Positions 36,346 to 45,413 are shown, counted from the first letter of the stretch. The stretch is 45,496 bases of DNA from Candidatus Hydrogenedentota bacterium (GCA_016791475.1 JAEUWI010000054.1:1-45496); one strand, 5' to 3'. Numbers and translations: made by a program. The notes: generated by a model not told the origin, from the sequence alone.

Positions 36346-37419
36346 ATGCAAAAGGCACCCGCCATCCGTAAAGCCCTCCTGCGCTGGTTTCGCGAGGAAG
36401 CCCGCGATCTCCCCTGGCGTAAGACGAAGGAACCCTACCACGTCTGGCTGTCGGAGATACTGCTTCAGCAGACCCGCGTGGATCAGGGGCTGCCGTACTA
36501 CGAACGATTCCTCGCCGCCCTGCCTACCCTCGAATCCCTGGCCGCCGCGTCGGAGCACGACGTGCTCAAGCTCTGGGAAGGACTGGGCTACTACACGCGC
36601 GCGCGGAATCTGCACAAGGCCGCACGCCAGGTCATGGAGCAGTACGGCGGTCGCCTGCCCGAACGGGCCGACTTGCTCCAACTGCTCCCCGGTGTGGGCA
36701 AATACACCGCCGGGGCCATCGCCAGCATCGCGTTCAACGAGCGCGCGCCCGTGGTCGATGGCAACGTCAAGCGTGTGCTCAGTCGGCTTTTCAACATCGC
36801 CCAGTCCATCGATGACACGGCGGTGGATAAGAAGCTGTGGGCCCTGGCCGACGCCCTTGTGCCCGAGAGCGACCCCGGAGATTTCAATCAGGCCATGATG
36901 GAGTTGGGGGCGCGCATCTGCACACCGAAGAAGCCGGACTGCGGCTCCTGTCCCGTCGCCGGTGAGTGCGAGGCGCATAAACGCGGCGTGCAGGAGAAGC
37001 GCCCCGTGCGCAAGGCGAAGAAGGCCGTGCCCCACAAAGAGATCGTCGTGGCGGTTATCGCGAAGGATGGGCGCTATTTGATCGGCAAGCGCCCGGCGGA
37101 AGGGATGCTCGCAGGGCTGTGGGAGTTTCCCGGCGGCAAGCTAGAAGCGGGGGAAAGCCACCAGGACGCCCTTCGACGCGAGTGCGAGGAAGAACTCGGG
37201 GTGAAGGTCAAAGTGGGGGGGATGATTGCTTCGGTGAACCATGCCTACACGCACTTGAAGGTGACCTTGAACGTGTATCGCTGTACGATCGAGAAGGGGA
37301 AGCCGAAATCAAAGATCCACGATGAACTGGCCTGGGTCACGGCGGATGAGTTCGACCAGTATGCCTTTCCGAAAGGGAATCACAAGTTTCTGAGTCTGTT
37401 GAGAGAACAGTCATTTTGA
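36346..37419 (+). CDS. mutY: A/G-specific adenine glycosylase MutY
   Basis: MutY removes adenine mispaired with 8-oxoguanine. The 357-aa product has catalytic Glu37 (LSEILLQQTRV) and Asp138 (VVDGNVKRVL), the helix-hairpin-helix LLPGVGKYTAGAI, and the [4Fe-4S] cysteines C192, C199, C202 and C208 with family spacing. The C-terminal half is a NUDIX-like 8-oxoG recognition domain with GLWEFPGGKLEAGE...RECEEELG, an unusually complete Nudix box, so residual nucleotide hydrolase activity is conceivable. No strong ribosome-binding site precedes the ATG. Confidence 0.94.
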   Translation: MQKAPAIRKALLRWFREEARDLPWRKTKEPYHVWLSEILLQQTRVDQGLPYYERFLAALPTLESLAAASEHDVLKLWEGLGYYTRARNLHKAARQVMEQYGGRLPERADLLQLLPGVGKYTAGAIASIAFNERAPVVDGNVKRVLSRLFNIAQSIDDTAVDKKLWALADALVPESDPGDFNQAMMELGARICTPKKPDCGSCPVAGECEAHKRGVQEKRPVRKAKKAVPHKEIVVAVIAKDGRYLIGKRPAEGMLAGLWEFPGGKLEAGESHQDALRRECEEELGVKVKVGGMIASVNHAYTHLKVTLNVYRCTIEKGKPKSKIHDELAWVTADEFDQYAFPKGNHKFLSLLREQSF

Positions 37420-37428
37420 GAATCGGTG

Positions 37429-37458
37429 CCATAGGACCTGTGGGACTGATAGGACTTA
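37429..37458. repeat. Degenerate 9-bp repeat, three units
   Basis: ATAGGACCT, GTGGGACTG and ATAGGACTT follow each other between the convergent ends of mutY and the BFN gene. They are the same family as the ATGGGTCTT array at 45414-45496. Confidence 0.6.
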
Positions 37459-37479
37459 TCCCACTAGGTAAGGCGCTCT

Positions 37480-37953
37480 TCAAAACGGGCTATCGTCATC
37501 CCCATCCGTATCGTCGTCTTCATCATCGGCCTCACCGAGGATGGAGGCGTCCTGTGCCGCGCTTTCCATCACTTCTTCGGCGACCATGATGGGACAACCA
37601 ACGCGTACGGCGATGGCGATGCCGTCGCTGGGGCGGGTGTCGATGCGTAGGATTTGCTCGATGTGTCCTTCGTCGTTTTTCTGTTCCACGTTGAGGTGGG
37701 CGAGAAAGGTCTCGTTTTCGAGTTTGTAAATGTTGACGGAGGTGAGTTCGCCGCGCAGGCCCACGAGGAGGTTGCAGATAAGGTCGTGGGTCATGGGCCG
37801 GGCGGTCTTCTCGCCCAACAGACCGATTTGAATGGCACTCGCTTCCGGGAGGCCGACCAGAATGGGGAGCACCTTATTTTCGTGGCGCAACAAAACCAGC
37901 GGATACTGATGTTCTTCGGCCTGGCTTACGCCCAGGATCTCAACTTCAAGCAT
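37480..37953 (-). CDS. BFN-domain (bifunctional nuclease family, DUF151) protein
   Basis: A 157-aa protein with the BFN fold named after plant bifunctional nucleases. Bacterial members are widespread and poorly characterised. Core motifs are LPILVGLPEASAIQIGL, RPMTHDL, and RPSDGIAIAVRVGCPI. The tail (DDEDDDTDGDDDS) is strongly acidic and probably disordered. AGGAGG is well placed before ATG 37953. Cytoplasmic; it stands alone, convergent with mutY. Confidence 0.9.
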   Translation of the reverse strand: MLEVEILGVSQAEEHQYPLVLLRHENKVLPILVGLPEASAIQIGLLGEKTARPMTHDLICNLLVGLRGELTSVNIYKLENETFLAHLNVEQKNDEGHIEQILRIDTRPSDGIAIAVRVGCPIMVAEEVMESAAQDASILGEADDEDDDTDGDDDSPF

Positions 37954-38259
37954 GGCTACCTCCTGTCCTTGGCGTGATTATACAGAAAAGTATCGTGGAC
38001 TGCCTCATGCGCTTTGGGTGATCTGGGCGCGTGAGCGGAAGAGCGTGGGTGTGAAGCGGGTTACTTTACCCCATGGAGAGGCATTGCGGAGGGACTTTAG
38101 TCCTTGGCAGGACAACTCTTCAATTCAAGGTCGTGACGTCAAACGACAGGACAGGCCCGCCGGTCAGGAGGCGCGACGCGGGGGATAGTGGCGTTGGTGA
38201 CGGCGAATCTACTCCACGAAGCGTCCTCGCGAGGCGACCCTGTCCCTACGCATGTGTCC
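37954..38259. other. 306-bp gap with an 11-bp direct repeat at its right end
   Basis: No gene is seen. TGTCCCTACGC occurs at 38241-38251 and 38255-38265, and the second copy contains the stop codon of the EF-hand gene (as TAG on the minus strand). The palindrome CCTCGCGAGG lies at 38225-38234. The left end holds the promoter of the BFN gene. Confidence 0.5.
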
Positions 38260-39579
38260 CTACGCGATGTAGTTCAACAGCGCGTCGGCGACCTGGCCTT
38301 TGCTGCCGTCGTTCTTGAGGTAGGAGGCAATCTGGGTGATTCGATTGCCGCCGGCGGCATTCTGGTCCACATCGCGATAGTTGAGCAGGATTTCGTCGAT
38401 GCCCGCATCCGCGAGCCCGATCAGTTCACCGGCTTCGGTCTGGCCGTTACCGTTGTCTTTGAAAAGTTTCAGCTCGTTGAATATGGCGTCATTGCGGTTG
38501 ATCGTGCCGTCGCCGTTCAGATCGAATTTGCGGAGTTCCTCGAAACCATTGCGCGCGCCATGCTGCTCGCCGAATAGCTCCAAGCCGCTGTTGATCCGGC
38601 CATCCTTATTGCGATCAAGGGCGAGGAAGGCGTCGCCACCATTTACAAAAGCCGTCTGCTGGGCGCGCCCGGTGCCCATGAGGTCGAAGCGCGCGCCCTG
38701 CCGGTAGTTGCTGAGTTCGACACCGTCATTGTCCAGATCGAATACGATGGGGTCGCCCTGCTGCACTTGGGTTTCGGTGGTGGTGACGGAAGCGCTGAAT
38801 TCAAACTTGAATTCGAGCTGCACGGAGGTGGACTGTGCGGTCGTTCCCGATTTGCCCGATTGACCGGCGGCGTTGCCCAGGCCCGGGGCCGCGCCAAAGT
38901 CGCCCGAGAGGGCCTCCAGGAAGCCGGACACGAATTCATTGAAGAGTTCGTCCAGGGATTCGGCGTTGAAGGCGCCATCCGTGCCGTCCAGTTGGGAAAA
39001 GAACTGATTGATAAACTCGTCCGCTTCGCCCAGCAACTTCTCGGTGGCGGCGAGCAATTTGTCCATGAGCTCGTTGGAGCCATTCGCCCCCTCGGCGGTC
39101 TTTGCGAAGCCGTTCAGCGCCGCGCCGGAGATGGAAAGGGAGAACTCGAATCGCGTGGAGATTTCGCGGCTGGCCGCATAGAGGGAGGTCTGGCGTTCGC
39201 CGTCGAGGTTTTCGCCCGCCTTCTCCGTGCGCTGCTGGAAGAGGGCCAGTTCCTCGAAGCGCGTCTCCTCGAAGAAGTCAAAGGTGAGCTGGGTTGTCTC
39301 AAGCGAGGCGCCCGAGCCGCCCTCGGCCCCGCCCTGGCCCAGTTTAAGCTGGGTGGAAGAGAGTTGCAGCGAGAGGGATTGCCGGGTTTCCAGGGAGCGG
39401 TAGACCGCCCCTTCAAACGCTTCCGTGAGGGCCTGTTCCTGGTTGGGTTGGACTAGGGCGGCATCCCGTTGCGGGGCGGGACGTGAAGGAAGGAGTGCGG
39501 CAGCGGTACCGCTCCCTGGAAAGTTGGAAAATCGGGGGGCATAGTTGCTTGCCAGAGAGGATAGCGCAATGGTTCCCAT
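38260..39579 (-). CDS. EF-hand / RTX-like calcium-binding protein
   Basis: A 439-aa protein starting at ATG 39579 with GAGGAG upstream; the open frame extends further but only as a shadow of lptF. The first 290 residues are Gln/Ser/Glu-rich and lack a Sec signal (MGTIALSSLASNY). From about residue 300 a calcium-binding region appears: PIVFDLDNDGVELSN, FLALDRNKDGRINSGLELFGE, KFDLNGDGTINRND and DNGNGQTEAGELIGL, i.e. DxDxDG loops as in EF-hand/dockerin and in large secreted RTX-like proteins. Lack of a signal could mean type I or flagellar-type export. Function unknown. Divergent from lptF. Confidence 0.75.
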   Translation of the reverse strand: MGTIALSSLASNYAPRFSNFPGSGTAAALLPSRPAPQRDAALVQPNQEQALTEAFEGAVYRSLETRQSLSLQLSSTQLKLGQGGAEGGSGASLETTQLTFDFFEETRFEELALFQQRTEKAGENLDGERQTSLYAASREISTRFEFSLSISGAALNGFAKTAEGANGSNELMDKLLAATEKLLGEADEFINQFFSQLDGTDGAFNAESLDELFNEFVSGFLEALSGDFGAAPGLGNAAGQSGKSGTTAQSTSVQLEFKFEFSASVTTTETQVQQGDPIVFDLDNDGVELSNYRQGARFDLMGTGRAQQTAFVNGGDAFLALDRNKDGRINSGLELFGEQHGARNGFEELRKFDLNGDGTINRNDAIFNELKLFKDNGNGQTEAGELIGLADAGIDEILLNYRDVDQNAAGGNRITQIASYLKNDGSKGQVADALLNYIA

Positions 39580-39738
39580 GTGTATAGTCTCCTCAATGGA
39601 AGAGTGAGTCTTAAAATCCGTCGCAAACCGTTTATCGGCGGATCGGGGCGATTCTTTAGCCCAAATACAGCGGCGAGGTGAGCCGGGGGGCCGATTTCCG
39701 GTATACTCCCCCCTCAACCCCCTGAAAGTAGAGCCCGA
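39580..39738. promoter_or_regulatory. Divergent promoter region for the EF-hand gene and lptF
   Basis: TATACT (39702-39707) is a good -10 for lptF, 31 bases before its GTG. The -35 at the expected place is poor. The leftward promoter is not clear. Confidence 0.35.
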
Positions 39739-40875
39739 GTGACCCTTCTCACCCGTTATACCCTCCGACAGATCTGGATCCCCGCCCTGATGGCCGCCGT
39801 GGTCATCAGTTTTGTCGTATTGCTCGGGACCATCGGCGAAGAGGTTCAGAACCTGCTGGAAAAGCTGCCGGTCGCCCAGCTTACCGTCCTCGACATTTCC
39901 CGTATTTCCCTCTACTCCCTGCCCTCGCTCGCCGGACTCATCGTGCCCGTGACCTTCCTGCTGGGCATCATGATGGCCTTCGGACGGATGGCCCAGACCA
40001 GCGAGTTGACCGCCGCGAAGGCCGCCGGCATCCCCCTGCGCCGCCTGGTGCTCCCGATTGTGGCCACCGGGGCCATTGTCAGTGCCGCCTCCTTCTTCCT
40101 GCTCGATCAAGCTCAGCCCTGGGCCTTTCAGCGCCTGTCTTATCTTATAGGCAGTGAACTGCCCCTGCGCGTCACGCTGGATACGGTCCCCACCGGGGTG
40201 ATGCACGAATACGGTGGCTGGCGGGTCTACATCGGCAGCCGCGATGCGGATCGAACCCTGCACAACGTGATCGTGCTCCAGGAACGGGAGCAGAATATTC
40301 ATGCCCACTATGCCAAGTCGGCCCGGGTTATCGACGAAAACGGTGTCGCGCGCCTCGAAATGAAGGACGTCTGGCCGATCCAGGAAAATCAGATGACGGT
40401 CAATGTGGAGTCTTCCCGGATCACCCTGCCCCGCCTCCAGACCTTCGAGCGGGAAGGACAGCGCCAGGGGTGGACCCTGGCCCGCCTGCTCCACGAAGAG
40501 GGCGTACTTCGAGAGACCGCCAAAGCGGGCAACAAAGTTATAAAAGTGGAACTGGCCAAGGTCCGCAGCGAGATCGGCGACCGGCTTGCCTTTCCCCTCA
40601 TGTGTCTCGCGGTCAGTGTGGTTGCGGCGCCTGTTGGCGCGCGGGCCCGCCGTTCCGGGCGCTCCTTCACCTTTTCCAGCGGCCTGATCATTGTTGTGGC
40701 CTATTTTGTACTCCGGTCGATGCTCAACGGAATCCTCGGCACCGTTGCCGAAGCCGCCATCATGAAGGGCGGCGAATTGCCGGATTTGACCGTGGTGGTC
40801 CTTCTTTCCCAGGTGCCAAATCTGGCCCTCATCGGCGTGGGGCTGCTTTTCCTGTGGCGGGTGGATCGCGTATGA
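39739..40875 (+). CDS. lptF: LptF/LptG-family LPS export permease (LptF position)
   Basis: A 378-aa inner-membrane permease of the LPS transporter LptB2FG. GTG 39739 begins MTLLTRYTLRQIW, typical for the family; no ATG lies near. Three transmembrane helices at the N-terminus (about 12-35, 60-80, 103-125), a periplasmic beta-jelly-roll region (about 130-260), and three helices at the end. GRMAQTSELTAAKAAGIPLRRL is the coupling region facing the LptB ATPase. The stop overlaps the next gene by 4 bases (ATGA). I name it lptF by position; F and G are hard to tell apart. Confidence 0.85.
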   Translation: MTLLTRYTLRQIWIPALMAAVVISFVVLLGTIGEEVQNLLEKLPVAQLTVLDISRISLYSLPSLAGLIVPVTFLLGIMMAFGRMAQTSELTAAKAAGIPLRRLVLPIVATGAIVSAASFFLLDQAQPWAFQRLSYLIGSELPLRVTLDTVPTGVMHEYGGWRVYIGSRDADRTLHNVIVLQEREQNIHAHYAKSARVIDENGVARLEMKDVWPIQENQMTVNVESSRITLPRLQTFEREGQRQGWTLARLLHEEGVLRETAKAGNKVIKVELAKVRSEIGDRLAFPLMCLAVSVVAAPVGARARRSGRSFTFSSGLIIVVAYFVLRSMLNGILGTVAEAAIMKGGELPDLTVVVLLSQVPNLALIGVGLLFLWRVDRV

Positions 40876-41960
40876 ACCTCTATGACCGCCGACTCGCCGT
40901 CAGACTCCTCGGGGCCCTGGCCAGGACCCTGCTGGCCTTTGTACTGCTCTATATCGTCATCGATCTGCTCACGGCCCGCCAAAGCTCCATCGTGAAATAT
41001 GATATCCCCTGGCCCATCGTGGTCCAGTATTATGCCAGCCACGTGCCCACCTTCATGTTCAAGTTTCAGGCCCTCGCCCTCGCCCTGCTCGTCGCCACGC
41101 TCCTGGTGCTGGGCAAAGCCGCCCAGGACCACGAGATTACGGCCCTGCTGGCCGGCGGGGTGAGTCTCGGCCGTATCGCACGCGTGCCCATTCTGCTTGC
41201 CCTGCTCCTCGCGGTGGCTGTCTTTGCCTTTGAGAACACCCTGGGAATCGAGTCCGCCCGAACCGCCAACCGCATCGACCGGGAGTACTTCCGTCGATTT
41301 ACCCAGGCCGACGGGGCCGGGCCGAGCTGGACCAATCTGGGGGAGAAGAAGTGGTCCTGCCACATCCTGCGCTTCAATCCCGTGGCCCTCACCGGCAAGG
41401 ATGTGTTTATTCACGCCTTCACGGAGAACGGCATGGACGAAATCCGCGCCAACCGGATTTACTGGGATCCCGAGCGAAACCAGTGGATTCTGGAAGACGG
41501 CCGCTGGGCCTCGTTCCGTCGGGACAAGTCCACCCGCAGCACCGCCCTGATCAGCCAGCAGCCCGCGCCCTTCAGCGAATCACCCGAGATGCTCTTCGCC
41601 CTGAGCCAGCCGGCGGAGGGCAAGTCCGTCACCACGCTCTACCACGACTTGAAGAGCGCCGAGGGCATGGGCGTACCCGCCGACAAAGGGTGGGTGGCCT
41701 TCCACACCAAATTTTCTCGACCGATCCTCTGCTTTGTCATCGTTTGGCTCGCCATACCGTTTGCATTGAAGATACGCCGGGGCGGGATCTTTATCAGCTT
41801 CGGCATCAGTATCGCGCTGGGACTCGCCTACGTGATGCTCTATGCCATCTCCGTGGGCCTGGGCACCATCGGTCTATTGCCGCCGCTGGTGGCGGCGTGG
41901 CTGGCGACGGCGGTGTTCATGGTGGCGGGCATCTATTTGTTCCGGCGCATGCCAACCTGA
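40872..41960 (+). CDS. lptG: LptF/LptG-family LPS export permease (LptG position)
   Basis: A 362-aa partner permease translated from ATG 40872, coupled to lptF. Same plan: helix near 12-33, then helices near 55-80 and 100-120, with the coupling segment AQDHEITALLAGGVSLGRIARV, a periplasmic part (about 130-270) and three C-terminal helices (PILCFVIVWLAIPFAL, GISIALGLAYVMLYAISVGLG, LVAAWLATAVFMVAGIYLF). LptF and LptG together bring LPS to LptC-LptA. Their presence argues for an LPS-containing outer membrane. Confidence 0.87.
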   Translation: MNLYDRRLAVRLLGALARTLLAFVLLYIVIDLLTARQSSIVKYDIPWPIVVQYYASHVPTFMFKFQALALALLVATLLVLGKAAQDHEITALLAGGVSLGRIARVPILLALLLAVAVFAFENTLGIESARTANRIDREYFRRFTQADGAGPSWTNLGEKKWSCHILRFNPVALTGKDVFIHAFTENGMDEIRANRIYWDPERNQWILEDGRWASFRRDKSTRSTALISQQPAPFSESPEMLFALSQPAEGKSVTTLYHDLKSAEGMGVPADKGWVAFHTKFSRPILCFVIVWLAIPFALKIRRGGIFISFGISIALGLAYVMLYAISVGLGTIGLLPPLVAAWLATAVFMVAGIYLFRRMPT

Positions 41961-42054
41961 TACCGTGTGGGGTACTGCGGGCGCGCCTGCGGACTTAGCG
42001 GAGCTGTCAGGCTGGCAAAGTGAGAAATTCAATACTAGATGCACACAAAGTAGC

Positions 42055-42083
42055 TTGACACCCCACAAGATGTAGAATAAACT
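42055..42083 (+). promoter_or_regulatory. Putative sigma70 promoter for mltD leader
   Basis: Perfect TTGACA (42055-42060), then 17 bases to TAAACT (42078-42083). Predicted start is near 42090, about 330 bases before the mltD ATG. Confidence 0.5.
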
Positions 42084-42089
42084 ATCCGA

Positions 42090-42421
42090 AGTTCACGGGA
42101 GGACCAAGTCTTCTCGATACCCGGCGGGTCCCAAACCGGATCACGAGCGCAAGGCCGCTCGGTTCCACCCACCGCGCGGCCGCGGGTGCCAGTTATGTTC
42201 TGGAGGATACTTGGAGATGGGCCCAATCGTTTTGCCAGGGGGAGGTATTACCCGGCGAAGCGACCACGGGGAGGTGACACGGGAGGAAAGCCCCCAAGGC
42301 GACCACCGCGCCCACCCGCGATGAAGGTGTGGCCGATCCACACAGACAGGGTCATGCGCTAAAGGCAGGCCTCGGATCGCCACGCAATGCCCTCACTAAC
42401 TAAGGAGCTTTTCAGCCTTCT
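42090..42421 (+). ncRNA. Structured, GGAGG-rich leader or small RNA upstream of mltD
   Basis: No protein is encoded. Local hairpins include GAGCG/CGCTC (42145-42160), CACCGCG/CGCGGGTG (42170-42187) and GTGTGG/CCACAC (42327-42343). GGAGG occurs five times within 42098-42287, with several of these in ACGGGAGG-type contexts. Ribosome-binding-like AAGGAG (42402-42407) is 14 bases before the ATG, longer than usual. It fits no RNA family I know; RNase P, tmRNA, SRP and 6S signatures are absent. It could be a regulated 5' leader, or a separate RNA with unpaired GGA motifs for a CsrA-like protein. Confidence 0.3.
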
Positions 42422-44926
42422 ATGAAGAACTATCACTTTTTTACCCTATGCATACTAACACTGGCGCTCACTTTCGTTTCCGGATGCGCCACCACCAGCA
42501 AGAATGCCGCACGGGACACCGAACAGTTCGAGCCCCTGCCCCCCACGGCCGCCGTGGAGGCCGAGACGCTGGAGGCCCTTGAAAACGCCGGTGCGCCCGG
42601 CACGACCGGCGCCAGCCGCTCGGTGACCGACCTGCTCCGGGAAGCGGACCGGGCCTTCCAGGCCGCCAATGCCGCCCAGGAAGCCGGCGACGAGGAGGCG
42701 GCCCTCCGCCAGTATGTCCTCATGCTGGAATTGTTGACCGAAGCCGACCTGGACCCCAAGATTTTCTATTCGTTGCGGGAGGAGTTCGGGGCAATCCTGA
42801 ACGGTTCCACCCAGAACGCCGGGCTGTATCAGGCCCGCAGCGCCAGCCCGCTGGACGATGGGGCCGTGGCGCCCACGCCCGCCCAAGGTACACCGGGCGA
42901 TCTTTCCGCGTTCCAGATCCCCTTTCCCCTGCCGGAACCCGTGTTGCAGGAGATCGACAAGATCCAGAACAGCTATCCCAAGAATTTCCAGATATTCCTG
43001 GACCGCAGCCACAAGTATCTGCCCCATATCCGCCAGCGACTTCGCGAAAACGGCATGCCGGAAGAGTTGGCCTACCTGGCCCTCATCGAGAGCGGATTTC
43101 AGCCCAAAATCGTATCCCGCGCCGGTGCGGGCGGCATGTGGCAGTTCATGCGCCCGGCAGCCCAGCGCTTCGATCTCCGCGTGGACTCCCATGTGGACGA
43201 GCGCTACGACTGGATCAGCGCGACGGACGCCGCCATCGAGTATATGAAGGCGCTGTACACCCATTTCAATGGGAACTGGCCGCTCGCCCTCTCCGCCTAC
43301 AACATGGGCGAAGGTGGTCTGGAGCGGGCCATCGCCTCCAACGGCGGCGAAACCGACTTGTGGAAACTGTTTGAGACGCCGCCCGCGTCCAACCGGATCC
43401 GTCTCGAAACCAAAGAATACTTCCCCCGCTTTGTGGCTTCCGTAATCGTCGCCCATTCTCCCGAGCGCTACGGATTCAAGGTCAACCCCGTTCCCCCGGA
43501 AGAGGTGGTCCAGGTTCCGGTGAAGGGGGCCTATTCCCTCAGCCGCCTGGACGAGCAGATGGGTTACAGCGAAGGCACGCTGGCCCGACTCAACCCGGCC
43601 CTCCTGAACGAGACCACGCCGCCCACGGGTTCCTATCACGTTCTGGTTCCCAAAGCGGACACGGAACGCTTCGCCAGCGCTTTGACCAGCTCCGAGCCGG
43701 TTACGGTCCAGTATGCGAGCGACACCTATAAGGTGAAGCGCGGCGAGACCGTATCTCAGATTGCCACGCGCCATGGCGTTTCCGCCACGGAACTCATGCG
43801 CATCAACGGCATCCGCACGGCCCGGGGCCTGCGCGCCGGCGAAACCCTGAAGCTGCCCGGTGGCGCCTCCGAAGGCGTGGGGGGGAATCCCGGCGACGCG
43901 CTTGAATCCGTGCAGCCGGAAGAGGTCGTCGTGGCCAAGGCGGACAAAGCGAAATCCACCTCCGACCGCAAAGCGGGCAGCGTGGGCAAGTCCAGTCGCA
44001 CCAAAGCAACCTACACGGTGAAGCCCGGCGACACCCTGTTCGATATCGCCAAGGCGCACAAGGTGTCCGTGGCCGATCTTCAGGCCTGGAACAACAAGGG
44101 GCGCCGCGAGCGACTAATCGTGGGTGAAAGCCTGCAGGTTGGCGACACGGTCGTGGCCGAAGCGGAAGTCGAGCCCGCCGCCGAGTCCAGCGCGCCGGTT
44201 AAGGTTGCCGCAAACGATAGCGGCGAGTTTCATGAAGTGAAACCGGGCGACTACCCGGCGAAGATCGCCCGCGACTACGACGTGCCGCTGCGCGATTTCC
44301 TGGCCTGGAACAACCTCGGTTCGAAGTCCACGATCAAGGTGGGCGACAAGCTGGTGGTTGCCGCCGGTACGCCCGAGCAGGTCCGTGGCGGCGCCGAGCC
44401 CGCCGCCAAACAGGCGGCCGAAAAGGCGCCGGAGGCGAAGGCCTCCACGAAGAAAGAAGAAACGGGCAAGAAGGAAAAGGCCGAAGAAAAAGAGCTGAAG
44501 CTCGCCTCCGCCGCGCCCGACAAGAAAGCCTCCGGCGACAAGTCAGCCGAGAAAAAGAAGACTTCAAGCGCCAAGACCGAAGCCACCATGCACACCGTCA
44601 AGAAAGGTGAAAGCGCCGGCGTCATCGCCGAGAAATACGGCGTGAAGTTGAGCGAATTCCTTGCATGGAATGGCCTCACCTCCAAGTCCGTGCTGCAGGC
44701 GGGCAAAGCCTATAAGGTCTCCGGCGGCGGCGAAGCGGCGACCCCGCCCTCCAAGCGCGCGGCCGCGGCGCCCGCCGAAACGACGCACAAGGTTTCCACC
44801 GGTCAGAATCCCACCACGATCGCCCGCCGCTATGGTGTAAAGATCAGCGATCTTTACAAGTGGAACAACTGGCCGAAGAACCACGTGCTCCAGGTGGGCG
44901 ACACCGTGGTGATCCGCAAAGGCTGA
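42422..44926 (+). CDS. mltD: Lytic transglycosylase MltD with multiple LysM domains
   Basis: An 834-aa lipoprotein (lipobox VSGC, Cys22) that cuts peptidoglycan to 1,6-anhydro muropeptides. After a linker with a short helical repeat, the SLT domain lies at about 190-335 with catalytic Glu223 in LALIESGFQP, followed by GAGGMWQFM and ALSAYNMGEG. A degenerate LysM (about 365-410) and five clear LysM domains follow, starting near 436, 531, 604, 723 and 788, each with a K.GE/GD.....IA..(Y/H).V pattern. A Lys/Glu/Ala-rich linker (about 655-720) separates the last two. E. coli MltD has only two LysM (452 aa), so this version is much extended. Confidence 0.92.
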   Translation: MKNYHFFTLCILTLALTFVSGCATTSKNAARDTEQFEPLPPTAAVEAETLEALENAGAPGTTGASRSVTDLLREADRAFQAANAAQEAGDEEAALRQYVLMLELLTEADLDPKIFYSLREEFGAILNGSTQNAGLYQARSASPLDDGAVAPTPAQGTPGDLSAFQIPFPLPEPVLQEIDKIQNSYPKNFQIFLDRSHKYLPHIRQRLRENGMPEELAYLALIESGFQPKIVSRAGAGGMWQFMRPAAQRFDLRVDSHVDERYDWISATDAAIEYMKALYTHFNGNWPLALSAYNMGEGGLERAIASNGGETDLWKLFETPPASNRIRLETKEYFPRFVASVIVAHSPERYGFKVNPVPPEEVVQVPVKGAYSLSRLDEQMGYSEGTLARLNPALLNETTPPTGSYHVLVPKADTERFASALTSSEPVTVQYASDTYKVKRGETVSQIATRHGVSATELMRINGIRTARGLRAGETLKLPGGASEGVGGNPGDALESVQPEEVVVAKADKAKSTSDRKAGSVGKSSRTKATYTVKPGDTLFDIAKAHKVSVADLQAWNNKGRRERLIVGESLQVGDTVVAEAEVEPAAESSAPVKVAANDSGEFHEVKPGDYPAKIARDYDVPLRDFLAWNNLGSKSTIKVGDKLVVAAGTPEQVRGGAEPAAKQAAEKAPEAKASTKKEETGKKEKAEEKELKLASAAPDKKASGDKSAEKKKTSSAKTEATMHTVKKGESAGVIAEKYGVKLSEFLAWNGLTSKSVLQAGKAYKVSGGGEAATPPSKRAAAAPAETTHKVSTGQNPTTIARRYGVKISDLYKWNNWPKNHVLQVGDTVVIRKG

Positions 44927-44954
44927 TTCAGTCGTACGACCGTCCAATTCCATC

Positions 44955-44985
44955 GCGCCGCATTGCAGTTTCAGCAATGCGGCGC
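44955..44985 (+). terminator. Strong hairpin after mltD
   Basis: A perfect 12-bp stem, GCGCCGCATTGC (44955-44966) with GCAATGCGGCGC (44974-44985), has a 7-base loop and begins 28 bases after the stop. The trailing CTTGTG is only weakly U-rich. Confidence 0.7.
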
Positions 44986-45016
44986 TTGTGTATCGCGGAA
45001 CAGAAAAGGGGACGTT

Positions 45017-45403
45017 ATGAGCCGAAACAGGACATTCATTGGCGCGGTTGGATTTATGGCGTTCACGGCGCTGATGGCTGCCGGGTGCGCCAGCGGCAAG
45101 GCCCCGCGCTTCCGGGAGAATTCCCCGATGGAAATCGCCTCGGCCCGACTTGTTCTGGAGCAAATCAAGGAGGGCCTGAGCCGGAGCTACCCCACGGGCG
45201 CCGCACAGTTCGACATGGGCGAACTCGACGAGGGCTGCGCCGTGCTGCTGGTCGAAATAAACGGAAAACCCATCGGCGCCGCCTTCTGGACGTCCCACGA
45301 CATCGTGCACTATGTCAACGAACCCGCACGGGCGCTTAATCCCGCCTTGCCCGCGGCGCCGAAGCACATAACGGAGAAACGAGTGCGCTCAGTCGCGCAC
45401 TGA
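45017..45403 (+). CDS. Small lipoprotein of unknown function
   Basis: A 128-aa protein; ATG 45017 follows AAGGGGAC by 4 bases and is preferred to the in-frame ATG at 44963, which lies inside the hairpin. Lipobox MAAGC near residue 25 marks a lipoprotein. The rest holds a helix (IASARLVLEQIKEGLS) and a short beta part (GCAVLLVEINGKPIGAAFWT). I do not recognise a family. The end of the gene contains a hairpin, GTGCGC/GCGCAC (45383-45400), possibly serving as terminator. Confidence 0.7.
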   Translation: MSRNRTFIGAVGFMAFTALMAAGCASGKAPRFRENSPMEIASARLVLEQIKEGLSRSYPTGAAQFDMGELDEGCAVLLVEINGKPIGAAFWTSHDIVHYVNEPARALNPALPAAPKHITEKRVRSVAH

Positions 45404-45413
45404 GGCGGGCGAA

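Noticed and set aside
39580-40494. N-terminal extension of the EF-hand gene to 40494
   Set aside because: This part is antisense to lptF; a good ribosome-binding site and sensible start exist at 39579.
42090-42421. RNase P RNA, because GAGGAAAG occurs at 42283
   Set aside because: The rest of the RNase P core (AGAGCAAACCG-type, GGUAAGAGC-type and ACAGAA-type segments) is absent, and only about 140 bases follow before the mltD gene.
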